NCBI RefSeq assembly: GCF_016862215.1
Contig: NZ_BOMN01000043.1
Location: forward strand, 1 to 44,549
DNA length: 44,549 nt
From: Winogradskya humida
GTDB taxonomy: Bacteria > Actinomycetota > Actinomycetes > Mycobacteriales > Micromonosporaceae
Direction: 5' to 3'
A program made the translations under genes and the position numbers. Shown piece after piece: positions 15,701 through 23,206 of this stretch; the first letter of the stretch is position 1, and every line of letters starts with the position of its first letter. The notes below the pieces were generated by a model, which did no database searches, was not told the origin of the DNA, and saw nothing but the letters and a program-made list of their open reading frames with translations.

Positions 15701-17011
15701 GTTCCAGCCCGCGACGAAGCACCGGGCCGAGCAGACGTTCCGGGTCGCGCTGAGATCCCGGGTCGCGCTGAGATCCCAGGTCGCGCTGAGATCCCAGGTC
15801 GGGCAGAGGTCCCGGGCCGAGCCGCAGTCCCAGGGCGGGCTGACGTTCCGGGCCGAGCCGCAGTCCCAGGGCGGACTGAGGTTCCGGGCCGCGCTGAGGT
15901 TCCGGGCAGTGCAGATGTTCCCGGCCGCGCTGAGGTCCCGGGCCGGGCAGAGGTGCCTGGCCGGGCTGCGGTCCCAGGGCGCGCGGAGGTTCCCGGCCGG
16001 GCTGAGGTTCCCGGCCGGGCCGTGGTGCCGGGGCGGGCTGAGGTTCCAGGGCGGGCTGAGGTTCCAGGGCGGGCTGAGGTTTCGGGGCGCGCCGAGATTT
16101 CGGGCGGTGTGGAGGGATCGGGGCGGCCTGAGGACCTGGGTGGCGTCGAGGGAGCCGGGCGGGCTGAGGTCCGGCCGGATATCGGGGCGGGGGATTCGGG
16201 GTTCGGGCGGCCGAGTCCGGTTGCTCGGGCTGCGGCGGCCGCTCGGGTGGGCGTACCCGCCAAGGCTGGTGAGAATCTGCCGGCGTTGCGGGCGGCAGCT
16301 GCCGGGAGTGACGATTCGGTCGCTGTTGGTGGGTTGAAGGGTGCCCGGTCGGAGTTGCGCAGGCAGATGCGGGCCAAGCGGCGGCTCCGGGTGCTGACCT
16401 TGAGTGTGCTGAGTGTGCTGGTGCTGGGGTTGCTGCCGCTGTTCTTCGGGGTGCGGTCGGCGATGAAGGACCCCGTTTTCACCTCGCTGGACTCGTTGAA
16501 CGTGCCGGGGTGGGCGGATCAGCAGTCCGAGGATGTCAGCGCGGGCAGCCGGTGGTGTTTCATCGATTGCCGGTTCCGGGAGCGGACGGTGCAGTCGGAG
16601 AAGGCTTTCGGGGAGACCGCGACGGCGTACGCGTCGGCGCTCAGTTCCGCCGGGTGGAAGCCGCTCGACGGGAAGTGCACCGATCAGCCGGCGACGACCG
16701 AGGGCAAGTACACCTGCTGGCAGCGGGACGAGTTCACTCTGGATCTGTGGGTTCGGATCCCTGAGTGCGCGGTGGACGCCGTGGCTGCTCAGGACCCCGA
16801 TGCGGTGCCGTCGCTGGGCCCCGATGGGGTGGTCGAGACCGTCGACCCGTCCAAGTGCACCGGGTCGACCGTCAGCATCAAGGTGCAGAACGCCGTCACC
16901 GACCCCCGGGGCAAGGCCGAGCCCGCCGACAACCCCTCGCTGGTGGGGGAGACGCCGGACCCGGTCCTGACGAACGACCCGCTGCTGGAGCCGACACCCT
17001 CGGCGTCGTGA
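12731..17011 (+). CDS. large repeat-rich membrane protein with Cys-rich outer domain
   Basis: 1426 residues, function unknown. The N-terminal 1215 residues are predicted disordered and cytoplasmic, built from arrays rich in Pro, Gly, Ala and Arg. A basic stretch (RRQMRAKRRLR) precedes a single membrane helix at about residues 1221-1241 (VLTLSVLSVLVLGLLPLFFG), and a folded-looking 185-residue domain follows outside the cell. This domain has six cysteines (CFIDC, KCTDQ, YTCWQ, PECAV, SKCTG) and an acidic Pro-rich end. The GTG at 12731 overlaps the rarA stop, so the two are coupled. Only the N-terminal 60 residues (LFGRGRPEPVEPEPLAGEE, WLDDLRTAKQQAA) and the outer domain look like unique sequence. 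The long open frame is real, judged by in-frame repeats and the helix; the exact repeat numbers may vary between strains. Confidence 0.75.
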   Translation: MSRRGADRPDDDEERSDQTGRSRRLFGRGRPEPVEPEPLAGEETGWLDDLRTAKQQAAAIGPGTAPGEGRFSKSGRTAPGPDDTPDEDDPFPPLPTSAPPAPSAAAPAPTPQPPAHPQQGAHPQPSPRPQPSPRPRPGTPPVTAPGAPVTGARAAASIPPRGAPGMPPAPRGAATPPATATGPVSGARGGAPAPRGAAPGPVPGNLAPRGAASAQVPGGLDPRGVPGAPDPRGAQVPGAPDPRGAQVSGGPDPRGAAGGPPSRSAAGAQVPGGPGARAGASGPVSGARGGPDARGAVSGPQPGGAGPRGAASVAVPGVAGVPRGVAPGGVPGGPPVAGPGQQETGGGVQGRRGARERAVGDQSVGRRAAPDPEVPGQGRRQLDPGQFGGPGDPSQSGAFPAVGGPSGGYPAVGYRSGAYPAVGPASGVPASGNAPQVPGVRHTPPEGARAAGRHGAGPDEPLPGRPVSPSGRASRHQGPDDGAPGRSARHQDPEQGPPGRLGRRDATGAFPEYSPTGSHAVVDGPGTRRGGHAATPDEQFTGRAAQDEGFTGRGRRAAPDDAPTGRRAAPDDAPTGRRAAPEDGVAGRRAAPDDAPTGRRAASDEGLAGRRAASDEGLAGRRAAAEAGPGGRRAASEDGLAGRRGVVGGGAVRPTSGASRPVSAVPGADGSSFGSRNAATTGGRARPDGQPAEQGGRHGRSDGGEESGEVRHTGPIPAGGPGAPPVRASAAVVPPVVPGREGVRTPAVPGRAGAMAGTSSGVISNTGQIPKVGRAPAGPVRGSGRVPRPGQPEQGPPGRAVVRPVPPQGAPDEAGADPNEQGTGQRGPGQQGPGQQGPGQQGQRGPGQQGQGQQGPGQQGQGQGQQGPGQRASVQRGPGQVGTGQVGPGQQGPGQQGLGPQGPVPPAQAGRAAAAVQAGRGAASVHAARSLGDVQAGQGMPGHGATEVAGRGTGDVPPGRGTAEVARGGAAVVPGRAEVPGRAEVPGRTDVPARDEAPGRADVPGRAEIPGRAEIPGRAEIPGRAEVPGRAAVPGRADVPGRAAVPGRTEVPGRAEVPGSADVPGRAEVPGRAEVPGRAAVPGRAEVPGRAEVPGRAVVPGRAEVPGRAEVPGRAEVSGRAEISGGVEGSGRPEDLGGVEGAGRAEVRPDIGAGDSGFGRPSPVARAAAAARVGVPAKAGENLPALRAAAAGSDDSVAVGGLKGARSELRRQMRAKRRLRVLTLSVLSVLVLGLLPLFFGVRSAMKDPVFTSLDSLNVPGWADQQSEDVSAGSRWCFIDCRFRERTVQSEKAFGETATAYASALSSAGWKPLDGKCTDQPATTEGKYTCWQRDEFTLDLWVRIPECAVDAVAAQDPDAVPSLGPDGVVETVDPSKCTGSTVSIKVQNAVTDPRGKAEPADNPSLVGETPDPVLTNDPLLEPTPSAS
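14393..14656 (+). repeat. 33-base repeat array, eight copies
   Basis: Eight units of 33 bases encode an 11-residue repeat of the type RRAAPDDAPTG, becoming RRAASDEGLAG in the later copies (residues 555-642 of the large protein). Copies diverge gradually from first to last. Confidence 0.8.
15209..15436 (+). repeat. 15-base Gly-Pro-Gly-Gln-Gln repeat array
   Basis: Units of 15 bases, with occasional 6- and 9-base variants, encode GPGQQ and GQGQQ repeats over about residues 827-902 of the large protein. All length differences are multiples of three, so the frame is kept. Confidence 0.8.
15647..16168 (+). repeat. 18-base VPGRAE repeat array
   Basis: About 25 clear and 4 degenerate copies of an 18-base unit encode VPGRAE, VPGRAA, IPGRAE and similar hexapeptides (residues 973-1146 of the large protein). 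The unit alternates acidic and basic side chains. The last copies decay into GSGRPE- and DLGGVE-like forms just before the membrane helix region. Confidence 0.85.
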
Positions 17012-17087
17012 CGCGGACTCCGGTCACGGACGGTAGGGTTCTGCACGTTGTCAGGGCCAGGGATCGTAGGTAGAGGAGACGCGTGTA

Positions 17088-17549
17088 ATGGGCGCCGGAG
17101 AAATCGCAGGACTGATCGCGGCGGGCGCGTTCCTGATGCTCGTTGTCGTGCTCGCAGTGCCGATCCTGAAGTTGCGGCACACGGTGGACGCCGCGACTCA
17201 GGCCATCAACGACCTGAACGACCGGACCGGGCCGCTGCTCGGTGGAGTCACCGAGACCGTACAGAACGTGAATGTGGTGCTCGGGCAGACGCAGGTCTCT
17301 TTGGACGGTCTGAACGTGCAGCTCGCGAAGATCGACACCATGACCGAGCACGCGCAGAACGTGACGGCCAACGTGGCGAACCTGACCACCGTGGTGTCCG
17401 CGGCTGCCGCGAACCCGCTGGTCAAGGTTGCCTCTTTCGGGTACGGGCTGCGTAAGGCCGCGGCCGCCCGCCGGAACGCCGAGGACGAGCGCGACGTGCG
17501 CGCCACCCTCAAGCAGCGCCGCAAGGCCGCCCGCGCCGCAGGAAAGTGA
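17088..17549 (+). CDS. DUF948 membrane-anchored protein
   Basis: 153 residues: an N-terminal membrane helix at residues 5-25 (EIAGLIAAGAFLMLVVVLAV), then a long amphipathic region with heptad-like spacing and many Asn/Thr/Val positions (VTETVQNVNVVLGQTQVSLD), and a basic C-terminus. This is the DUF948 pattern, common just upstream of alaS in actinobacteria; related firmicute proteins are linked to general stress, but no activity is established. A fair ribosome-binding site (AGAGGAG, 17071-17077) precedes the ATG by ten bases. It appears to form an operon with the next gene and alaS. Confidence 0.85.
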   Translation: MGAGEIAGLIAAGAFLMLVVVLAVPILKLRHTVDAATQAINDLNDRTGPLLGGVTETVQNVNVVLGQTQVSLDGLNVQLAKIDTMTEHAQNVTANVANLTTVVSAAAANPLVKVASFGYGLRKAAAARRNAEDERDVRATLKQRRKAARAAGK

Positions 17550-17559
17550 GAAGACCCCT

Positions 17560-17862
17560 ATGAAGCGGTTGCTCTGGCTGGGCGTGGGCCTGGCCGTCGG
17601 CGCCATCGTCGTGCGCAAGCTCACCCGTAAGGCCAACGAGTTCACGCCGTCCGGCATCGCGACGTCGCTGTCGGAATCCGCTGGCGGACTCGTCGAGTCG
17701 CTGCGTAGCTTCGTGGATGACGTCCGTGAGGGGATGGCCGAGCGGGAGCAGGAGATCCACGAGGCCTTCGCCGCGGGCGAGCTGTATGAGGACAAGTTCG
17801 CCGACGTGCGTGACGACACGCAGGACGGCACACGCGGGCGGCACGCCCAGGAGGGTCACTGA
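17560..17862 (+). CDS. DUF6167-like small membrane protein
   Basis: 100 residues with an N-terminal hydrophobic helix (LLWLGVGLAVGAIVVRKL, residues 4-21) followed by an acidic, soluble helix (SFVDDVREGMAEREQEIHEA). Proteins of this size and layout recur between the DUF948 gene and alaS in actinomycetes; I recall the name DUF6167 but cannot confirm it here. The start lies ten bases after the DUF948 stop, and the stop shares a base with the alaS start (TGATG). A structural or accessory role at the membrane is only a guess. Confidence 0.75.
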   Translation: MKRLLWLGVGLAVGAIVVRKLTRKANEFTPSGIATSLSESAGGLVESLRSFVDDVREGMAEREQEIHEAFAAGELYEDKFADVRDDTQDGTRGRHAQEGH

Positions 17863-20546
17863 TGAAGACGGCGGAGATCAAGCGGCGCTTTCTGGCGCAT
17901 TTCGAGGCCAACGGGCACACGGTCGTGCCGAGTGCCCCGCTGCCCGCTATCGACGACCCGAACCTGCTGTTCATCAATGCCGGCATGGTCCAGTTCGTCC
18001 CGTATTTCCTGGGTCAGCGGACCCCGGCCTTCTCGCGCGCGGTCAGCGTGCAGAAGTGCATCCGTACGCCGGACATCGACGAGGTCGGCAAGACCTCGCG
18101 GCACGGCACGTTCTTCCAGATGAACGGCAACTTCTCGTTCGGTGACTACTTCAAGGAAGAGGCCATCCGGCTCGCCTGGGAGCTGTCGACCAACCCGATC
18201 GAGAAGGGCGGCTTCGGGCTGGACCCGGAGCGCATCTGGCCGACCGTCTACCTCGACGACGACGAGGCGTTCGGGATGTGGCAGGCCATCGGCGTGCCCG
18301 CCGAGCGGATCGTGCGCCGGGGCAAGAAGGACAACTGGTGGCACATGGGCATCGCCGGCCCGGGTGGCACCTGCTCGGAGCTGTTCTACGACCGCGGCCC
18401 CGAGTACGGCGCGGAGGGTGGTCCGGAGGTCGACGAGGACCGCTACATGGAGTACTGGAACCTCGTCTTTATGCAGTACGAGATCACCGACGTGAAGAGC
18501 AAGGAAGTCTTCACGATCGTCGAGGATCTGCCCAAGAAGAACATCGACACGGGCATGGGCCTGGAGCGGGTCGCGTCGATCCTGCAGGGTGTCGACAACC
18601 TGTACGAGATCGACGAGGTCAAGCCGATCCTGGCGCGCGCGGCGGAGCTGACCGGCAAGACGTACGGCGCGCACTCGGGTCACGAGGCCGGCAAGTCGCA
18701 CCCGGACGACGTGCGGCTGCGGGTCATCGCGGACCACGTGCGTACGGCGCTGATGCTCATCGGTGACGGCGTGACCCCCAGCAACGAGGGCCGCGGTTAC
18801 GTGCTGCGCCGCATCATGCGCCGCGCGATCCGGTCGATGCGCCTCCTGGGCTGGGAGGCGCCGGCGCTGCCCGAGCTGCTCCCGGTGGCGCGTGACTGCA
18901 TGTCCCCGTCGTACCCCGAGCTCGCCACGGACTTCGAGCGGATCTCCAAGTACGCGTACGCCGAGGAGGAGGCGTTCCTCTCCACCCTGCGTGCGGGCGA
19001 GACGATCCTCGACACGGCGATCACCGATGCCAAGAAGTCCGGCGGCAGCAAGCTCGGGGGCGCGCAGGCGTTCCAGCTGCACGACACGTACGGCTTCCCG
19101 ATCGACCTGACCCTGGAGATCGCGGCCGAGAAGGGCCTCGAGGTCGACCAGGAGGGCTTCCGCCGGCTGATGGCCGACCAGCGGAACCGCGCGAAGGCGG
19201 ACGCCGCGGCACGCAAGACCGGGCACGCCGACCTGAGCGCCTACCGCACGGTGCTGGACGAGGGCGGCCCGATCGAGTTCACGGGCTACCAGGAGGTCAC
19301 CCGGGAGTCGAGGGTGCGTGCGCTGCTCGGCTCCGGCGGCTCGGCGGTCGAGGTCGCGGGCGAGGGTGAGTACGTCGAGCTGGTGCTCGACACGACCCCG
19401 TTCTACGCCGAGGGTGGTGGCCAGCAGGCCGACACCGGCGTGATCAACGTGGGCGGCGGGCAGGTCGAGGTCGTCGACGTGCAGCAGCCGATCCCGGGCC
19501 TGATCATCCACAAGGCGCGGGTGCTGCGTGGCGAGGTGCGCGCGGGTGAGGCCGGATTCGCGGAGATCGACGTGACCCGGCGCAAGGCGATCTCGCGCTC
19601 GCACACGGCGACCCACCTGATCCACCAGACGATGCGGGCGTTCCTCGGCGAGTCGGCGACGCAGGCGGGTTCGCTGAACGCGCCGGGCCGGCTGCGGTTC
19701 GACTTCAACACCCCGGGCGCGGTGTCGGCGAGCGTGCTGCACGACGTCGAGCAGCAGGTCAACGAGGTGCTGTTGCGGGACCTCGAAGTGCACGCGTTCA
19801 TCACCTCCCAGGACGAGGCACGCCGGCTCGGTGCGATGGCGCTGTTCGGGGAGAAGTACGGCGACGAGGTCCGAGTGGTTGAAGTCGGCGACTACGCGCG
19901 TGAACTTTGTGGTGGCACGCACGTGGCCCGCTCCGGCCAGCTCGGCCTGGTGAAGATCCTCAACGAGTCGTCGATCGGTGCCGGTGTGCGCCGCGTCGAG
20001 GCGCTCGTCGGTATCGACGCGTTCGGCTTCCTCGCCAAGGAGCATCTGCTGGTCACACGGCTCGCGGAGCTGTTCCGGGTCCCCGGCGACCAGGTCGCCG
20101 ACCGGGTCGAGCAGACCGTGACGGCGCTGCGCGACGCGGAGAAGGAGCTCGAGAAGATGCGGGCGCAGATGGTGCTCGGCGGTGCGGGTGCGCTCGCGGC
20201 GCAGGCCCAGGATCTGCGCGGTGTCGCTTTTGTCGGGACCGAGGCGCCCGAGGGTGCCGCGACCAACGATGTGCGTACCCTTGCGCAGGAGATCCGGGCC
20301 AAGATCGACTCGGCCCGTCCGGCGGTGGTCGTGGTAGCGGCCCGGGCCAACGGCAAGGCGTCGCTGATCGTCGCGGTCAACGCGGTCGCCAAGGGCCGTG
20401 GCCTGTCCGCGGCCGATCTGGTCAAGGGCGCGTTGTCCGGCCGGGGCGGCGGCAACGCCGATCTCGCGCAGGGCGGCGGTGTCCCCGCCGATCAGGTTCC
20501 GGCGCTGCTGGCGGCGGTGGAGAAGGCGGTCGGTGAGGCCGCCTGA
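17862..20546 (+). CDS. alaS: alanyl-tRNA synthetase (AlaRS)
   Basis: Class II synthetase for tRNA-Ala; 894 residues, normal for the enzyme. The aminoacylation domain begins MKTAEIKRRFLAHFEANGHT with motif 1 and FFQMNGNFSFGDYFKEEAI (motif 2). The editing domain carries the zinc-type ligands HTATH (near residue 583) and CGGTH (near residue 684). The C-Ala domain at the end is intact (RGGGNADLAQGGG). The ATG overlaps the previous stop, so it is coupled to the two small membrane proteins upstream. No T-box leader is visible. Confidence 0.98.
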   Translation: MKTAEIKRRFLAHFEANGHTVVPSAPLPAIDDPNLLFINAGMVQFVPYFLGQRTPAFSRAVSVQKCIRTPDIDEVGKTSRHGTFFQMNGNFSFGDYFKEEAIRLAWELSTNPIEKGGFGLDPERIWPTVYLDDDEAFGMWQAIGVPAERIVRRGKKDNWWHMGIAGPGGTCSELFYDRGPEYGAEGGPEVDEDRYMEYWNLVFMQYEITDVKSKEVFTIVEDLPKKNIDTGMGLERVASILQGVDNLYEIDEVKPILARAAELTGKTYGAHSGHEAGKSHPDDVRLRVIADHVRTALMLIGDGVTPSNEGRGYVLRRIMRRAIRSMRLLGWEAPALPELLPVARDCMSPSYPELATDFERISKYAYAEEEAFLSTLRAGETILDTAITDAKKSGGSKLGGAQAFQLHDTYGFPIDLTLEIAAEKGLEVDQEGFRRLMADQRNRAKADAAARKTGHADLSAYRTVLDEGGPIEFTGYQEVTRESRVRALLGSGGSAVEVAGEGEYVELVLDTTPFYAEGGGQQADTGVINVGGGQVEVVDVQQPIPGLIIHKARVLRGEVRAGEAGFAEIDVTRRKAISRSHTATHLIHQTMRAFLGESATQAGSLNAPGRLRFDFNTPGAVSASVLHDVEQQVNEVLLRDLEVHAFITSQDEARRLGAMALFGEKYGDEVRVVEVGDYARELCGGTHVARSGQLGLVKILNESSIGAGVRRVEALVGIDAFGFLAKEHLLVTRLAELFRVPGDQVADRVEQTVTALRDAEKELEKMRAQMVLGGAGALAAQAQDLRGVAFVGTEAPEGAATNDVRTLAQEIRAKIDSARPAVVVVAARANGKASLIVAVNAVAKGRGLSAADLVKGALSGRGGGNADLAQGGGVPADQVPALLAAVEKAVGEAA

Positions 20547-20563
20547 GAAGGGCGGGCAACCCG

Positions 20564-21025
20564 ATGAGCGCATGGTCGCGGGGTAGGCGGCTGGCCGTCG
20601 ATGTCGGTAAGGTGCGCGTCGGGGTCGCCATCAGCGACCCCGACGGGATCCTGGCCACCCCCCTGGTCACGGTCGCCCGTGACATGGGGGCGGCGCCCGA
20701 CGTCGTCCCCCGCGACATAGCTGAGCTCGTTCGCCTCGTGGGGGAGCACGAGGTGGTGCAGATCGTCGTTGGCCTCCCCGTGCGCCTCAACGGGCGCGAG
20801 GGGGATGCCGCCATAGACATTCGTGCGTACGCTGGGCGGCTGGAACGCGCGGTCGGGCAGGTCCCGATCGTGCTGGCGGACGAGCGGATGTCGACCGTGG
20901 TCGCGACCCGTAGGCTTGCCGAGCGCGGCGTACGGGGCAAACGGCAACGGGCGGTCGTCGACCAGGCGGCCGCGGTGGAGATCCTGCAGAGCTGGCTGGA
21001 CGCACAGCGGAGGCAGACGAGATGA
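20564..21025 (+). CDS. ruvX: RuvX/YqgF-family Holliday-junction resolvase-like protein
   Basis: 153 residues with the RNase H-like fold of the YqgF family: RRLAVDVGKVRVGVAISD gives the first catalytic Asp (D14), VVGLPVRLNGREG the substrate loop, LADERMST the central acidic residue, and VVDQAAAVEILQSWLD the last Asp. The family acts in 16S rRNA 5'-end maturation and possibly in recombination. It starts 17 bases after alaS and overlaps mltG as ATGA, the usual alaS-ruvX-mltG order in actinobacteria. Confidence 0.93.
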   Translation: MSAWSRGRRLAVDVGKVRVGVAISDPDGILATPLVTVARDMGAAPDVVPRDIAELVRLVGEHEVVQIVVGLPVRLNGREGDAAIDIRAYAGRLERAVGQVPIVLADERMSTVVATRRLAERGVRGKRQRAVVDQAAAVEILQSWLDAQRRQTR

Positions 21026-22209
21026 TCGACGAGCTGGACCTGGCGTTCGACGAAGAGGCCGATCGCAGTAAACCTCGCCATCGGCGTGGCGCCAAGGGGG
21101 CGAAGGGCGGCGGCAAGGGCAAGACCGCCATCGCTTTCCTGATGGTGTTTGTCCTGCTGGGCGTGCTCGGCGTCGGGGGTTACCTCGGCTACGAGAAGGT
21201 CAAGGGCTTCTTCACCGCCGCCGACTACGACGGCGCCGGCACCGACGCGGTGCAGGTTGTCATCGAGGAGGGGTCGCTCACCGCGATCGGCAACACCCTC
21301 GTCGACTCCGACGTGGTGAAGAGCACAGCCGCGTTCACCGAGGCGGCCGAGGCGAACCCGCTGGGCAAGAACATCCAGGCGGGCACCTACAACCTGAAGA
21401 AGCAGATGGCGGCCAAAGATGCCGTGACGATGCTTCTCGACCCGAAGAGCCGGGTGAAGACGGGGATCACCATCACCCCGGGCACCACGGCCAGGGACGT
21501 CTACAAGCTGCTCGCGCAGAAGACCGGCCTGCCGTTGAAGGACTTCGAGGACGCGGGGAAGGATCCGAAGGCGCTCGGCGTCCCGGACTTCTGGTTCAAC
21601 CGCACCGACGGCAAGAAGGCCTCCGGCACGATCGAGGGCTTCCTCTATCCGGACACCTACGAGTTCAAGCCCAAGGCGACCGCCGCGGAGATGCTGGCGG
21701 TGATGGTGCAGAAGTTCCTCACCGTGACCGGTGACATGGATTTTGTGAAGTCCGCCGAGCAGGGGCTGTCCGTCTCGCCGTACGAGGCGCTGATCGTGGC
21801 GTCGTTGTCGCAGGCCGAGGCGGGTGTCGCGAAGGACTGGCCGAAGGTGGCCCGGGTCGCCTACAACCGGGCGTACAAGGACCCGAAGATGCCGTTGCAG
21901 TTCGACGTGACGACGAACTACTGGCTCAATCTGAACGACAAGTCCGGTAAGCACTCCGGCAAGATGACGAAGGCCGAGCTCGAGGATCCGAAGAACCCGT
22001 ACACCACGGAGTTGAAGGTCGGGCTCCCGCTCGGCCCGATCAACAACCCGAGCGAGGGCGCGCTGGCGGGTGCCGCGAAACCGGCGAGCGGGCCGTGGCT
22101 GTTCTTCGTGGCGGTCGACAAGGCCGGCAACTCGGCGTTCGCGACGACCAACGCGGAGCACGAGGCCAACATCCAGAAGGCGTGCAGGAACGGCATTCCG
22201 TTGTGCTGA
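21022..22209 (+). CDS. mltG: endolytic peptidoglycan transglycosylase MltG
   Basis: 395 residues. A basic cytoplasmic head (residues 1-35) and one membrane helix (about 37-58) precede a LysM-like subdomain and the YceG catalytic domain. The catalytic Glu falls in IVASLSQAEAGVAKDWPKVA; the second position of the usual E-x-E is the one kept, as in other actinobacterial members. GLPLGPINNPSEGAL is the conserved C-terminal motif. The enzyme cuts nascent glycan strands and helps set their length. It is coupled to ruvX by a four-base overlap, and a strong hairpin follows its stop. Confidence 0.94.
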   Translation: MIDELDLAFDEEADRSKPRHRRGAKGAKGGGKGKTAIAFLMVFVLLGVLGVGGYLGYEKVKGFFTAADYDGAGTDAVQVVIEEGSLTAIGNTLVDSDVVKSTAAFTEAAEANPLGKNIQAGTYNLKKQMAAKDAVTMLLDPKSRVKTGITITPGTTARDVYKLLAQKTGLPLKDFEDAGKDPKALGVPDFWFNRTDGKKASGTIEGFLYPDTYEFKPKATAAEMLAVMVQKFLTVTGDMDFVKSAEQGLSVSPYEALIVASLSQAEAGVAKDWPKVARVAYNRAYKDPKMPLQFDVTTNYWLNLNDKSGKHSGKMTKAELEDPKNPYTTELKVGLPLGPINNPSEGALAGAAKPASGPWLFFVAVDKAGNSAFATTNAEHEANIQKACRNGIPLC

Positions 22210-22232
22210 GCGCGGGATAACGACTCGGACAA

Positions 22233-22263
22233 AGCGGCGCGGCGGTGAAACCGCCGCGCCGCT
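22233..22263 (+). terminator. 13-bp stem-loop between mltG and aroE
   Basis: A perfect 13-base stem, AGCGGCGCGGCGG (22233-22245) against CCGCCGCGCCGCT (22251-22263), with a five-base loop TGAAA. It starts 24 bases after the mltG stop. The T-run is missing, as in many actinobacterial I-shaped terminators. A TACGCT box at 22269-22274 just downstream could be the -10 of an aroE promoter. Confidence 0.7.
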
Positions 22264-22310
22264 GCCCGTACGCTGAAGCAGCCCCGACTCCGATCGAAAG
22301 CGCGCAACCG

Positions 22311-23141
22311 ATGACCGTCAATCGCCGGGCCGCCGTCTGCGGCAAGCCCATCGGCCACTCGCTGTCACCGGTGATCCACGCCGCCGGGTTCGCCGCCGCG
22401 GGCCTGCTCAACTGGTCCTACACGACCATCGAGTGCGCCGAGGCCGAGCTTCCCGACCTGGTCGCGGGGCTGGGCCCCGAGTGGGCCGGGCTCTCGCTGA
22501 CCATGCCGCTCAAAGAGGCGGCCCTCGCGCTGGCCCAGGAGGCGTCGCCGGTCGCGATCGCGTCGGGTGCCGCCAATACTCTGGTACGCCGTGACGACGG
22601 CACCTGGTACGCCGACAACACCGACGTCGCGGGCATGGTCCGCGTCCTGCGCGACGCCGGCCTCAAGAACAATCCCCGGGTGACCGTGCTGGGCGGTGGC
22701 GGCACCGCGCGGGCCGCCCTGGCCGCGGCCGCGGAGCTCGGCGCCGACGAGGTCACGCTGGTCACCCGTCGTCCCGAGGCCCGCGACGAGCTGACCTCGA
22801 CGGCGGAAACGCTCGGGCTGAAACTCCAGGGCATCGCCTGGGCCGACGCGGCCGGTGCCTTCGACGCCGACGCGATCGTCTCGACGGTCCCCAAGGGCGC
22901 GGCGGACACCCTGGTCACCCGGGTCACGTGGCGGCCGCGAGCGGTGCTGTTCGACGCGATCTACGACCCGTGGCCGACCCCGCTGGCGGCGGCGGCCGGC
23001 GCTCACGGCGTACGTGTGGTGTCCGGGCTTGATCTGTTGCTCGCTCAGGCCCTCGGGCAGTTCGAGCACTTCACCGGGGTACGGCCGGCCCCGGAGCGGG
23101 CGATGCGCGAAGCACTGACCGCGGCCGCGTCGGTCCGGTAG
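22311..23141 (+). CDS. aroE: shikimate dehydrogenase
   Basis: 276 residues; reduces 3-dehydroshikimate to shikimate with NADPH. The shikimate-binding GKPIGHSLSPVIH lies at residues 13-25, the catalytic Lys in LSLTMPLKEAA near 65, the catalytic Asp in ADNTDVAGM near 103, and the NADP-binding loop GGGGTARAAL near 128. The usual SKT and NVTxPxK motifs appear in their actinobacterial variants. The ATG at 22311 is chosen for fit to the family N-terminus, although the ribosome-binding site is weak. It is separated from aroC by 65 bases. Confidence 0.93.
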   Translation: MTVNRRAAVCGKPIGHSLSPVIHAAGFAAAGLLNWSYTTIECAEAELPDLVAGLGPEWAGLSLTMPLKEAALALAQEASPVAIASGAANTLVRRDDGTWYADNTDVAGMVRVLRDAGLKNNPRVTVLGGGGTARAALAAAAELGADEVTLVTRRPEARDELTSTAETLGLKLQGIAWADAAGAFDADAIVSTVPKGAADTLVTRVTWRPRAVLFDAIYDPWPTPLAAAAGAHGVRVVSGLDLLLAQALGQFEHFTGVRPAPERAMREALTAAASVR

Positions 23142-23206
23142 TCCGCTGGGCGGGATGGCGGGTGGCGGACGGCGGACCGCGACGGGGGCGTGCCAGACTG
23201 TGACCC

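Noticed and set aside
15556..16482. Minus-strand frame rich in RPGTSA repeats
   Set aside because: It is the reverse complement of the VPGRAE array of the large membrane protein, which has the upstream coupling, membrane helix and outer domain to support it.
17000..17087. tRNA or T-box element before the alaS cluster
   Set aside because: No cloverleaf, specifier loop or T-box core sequence could be found in the gap.
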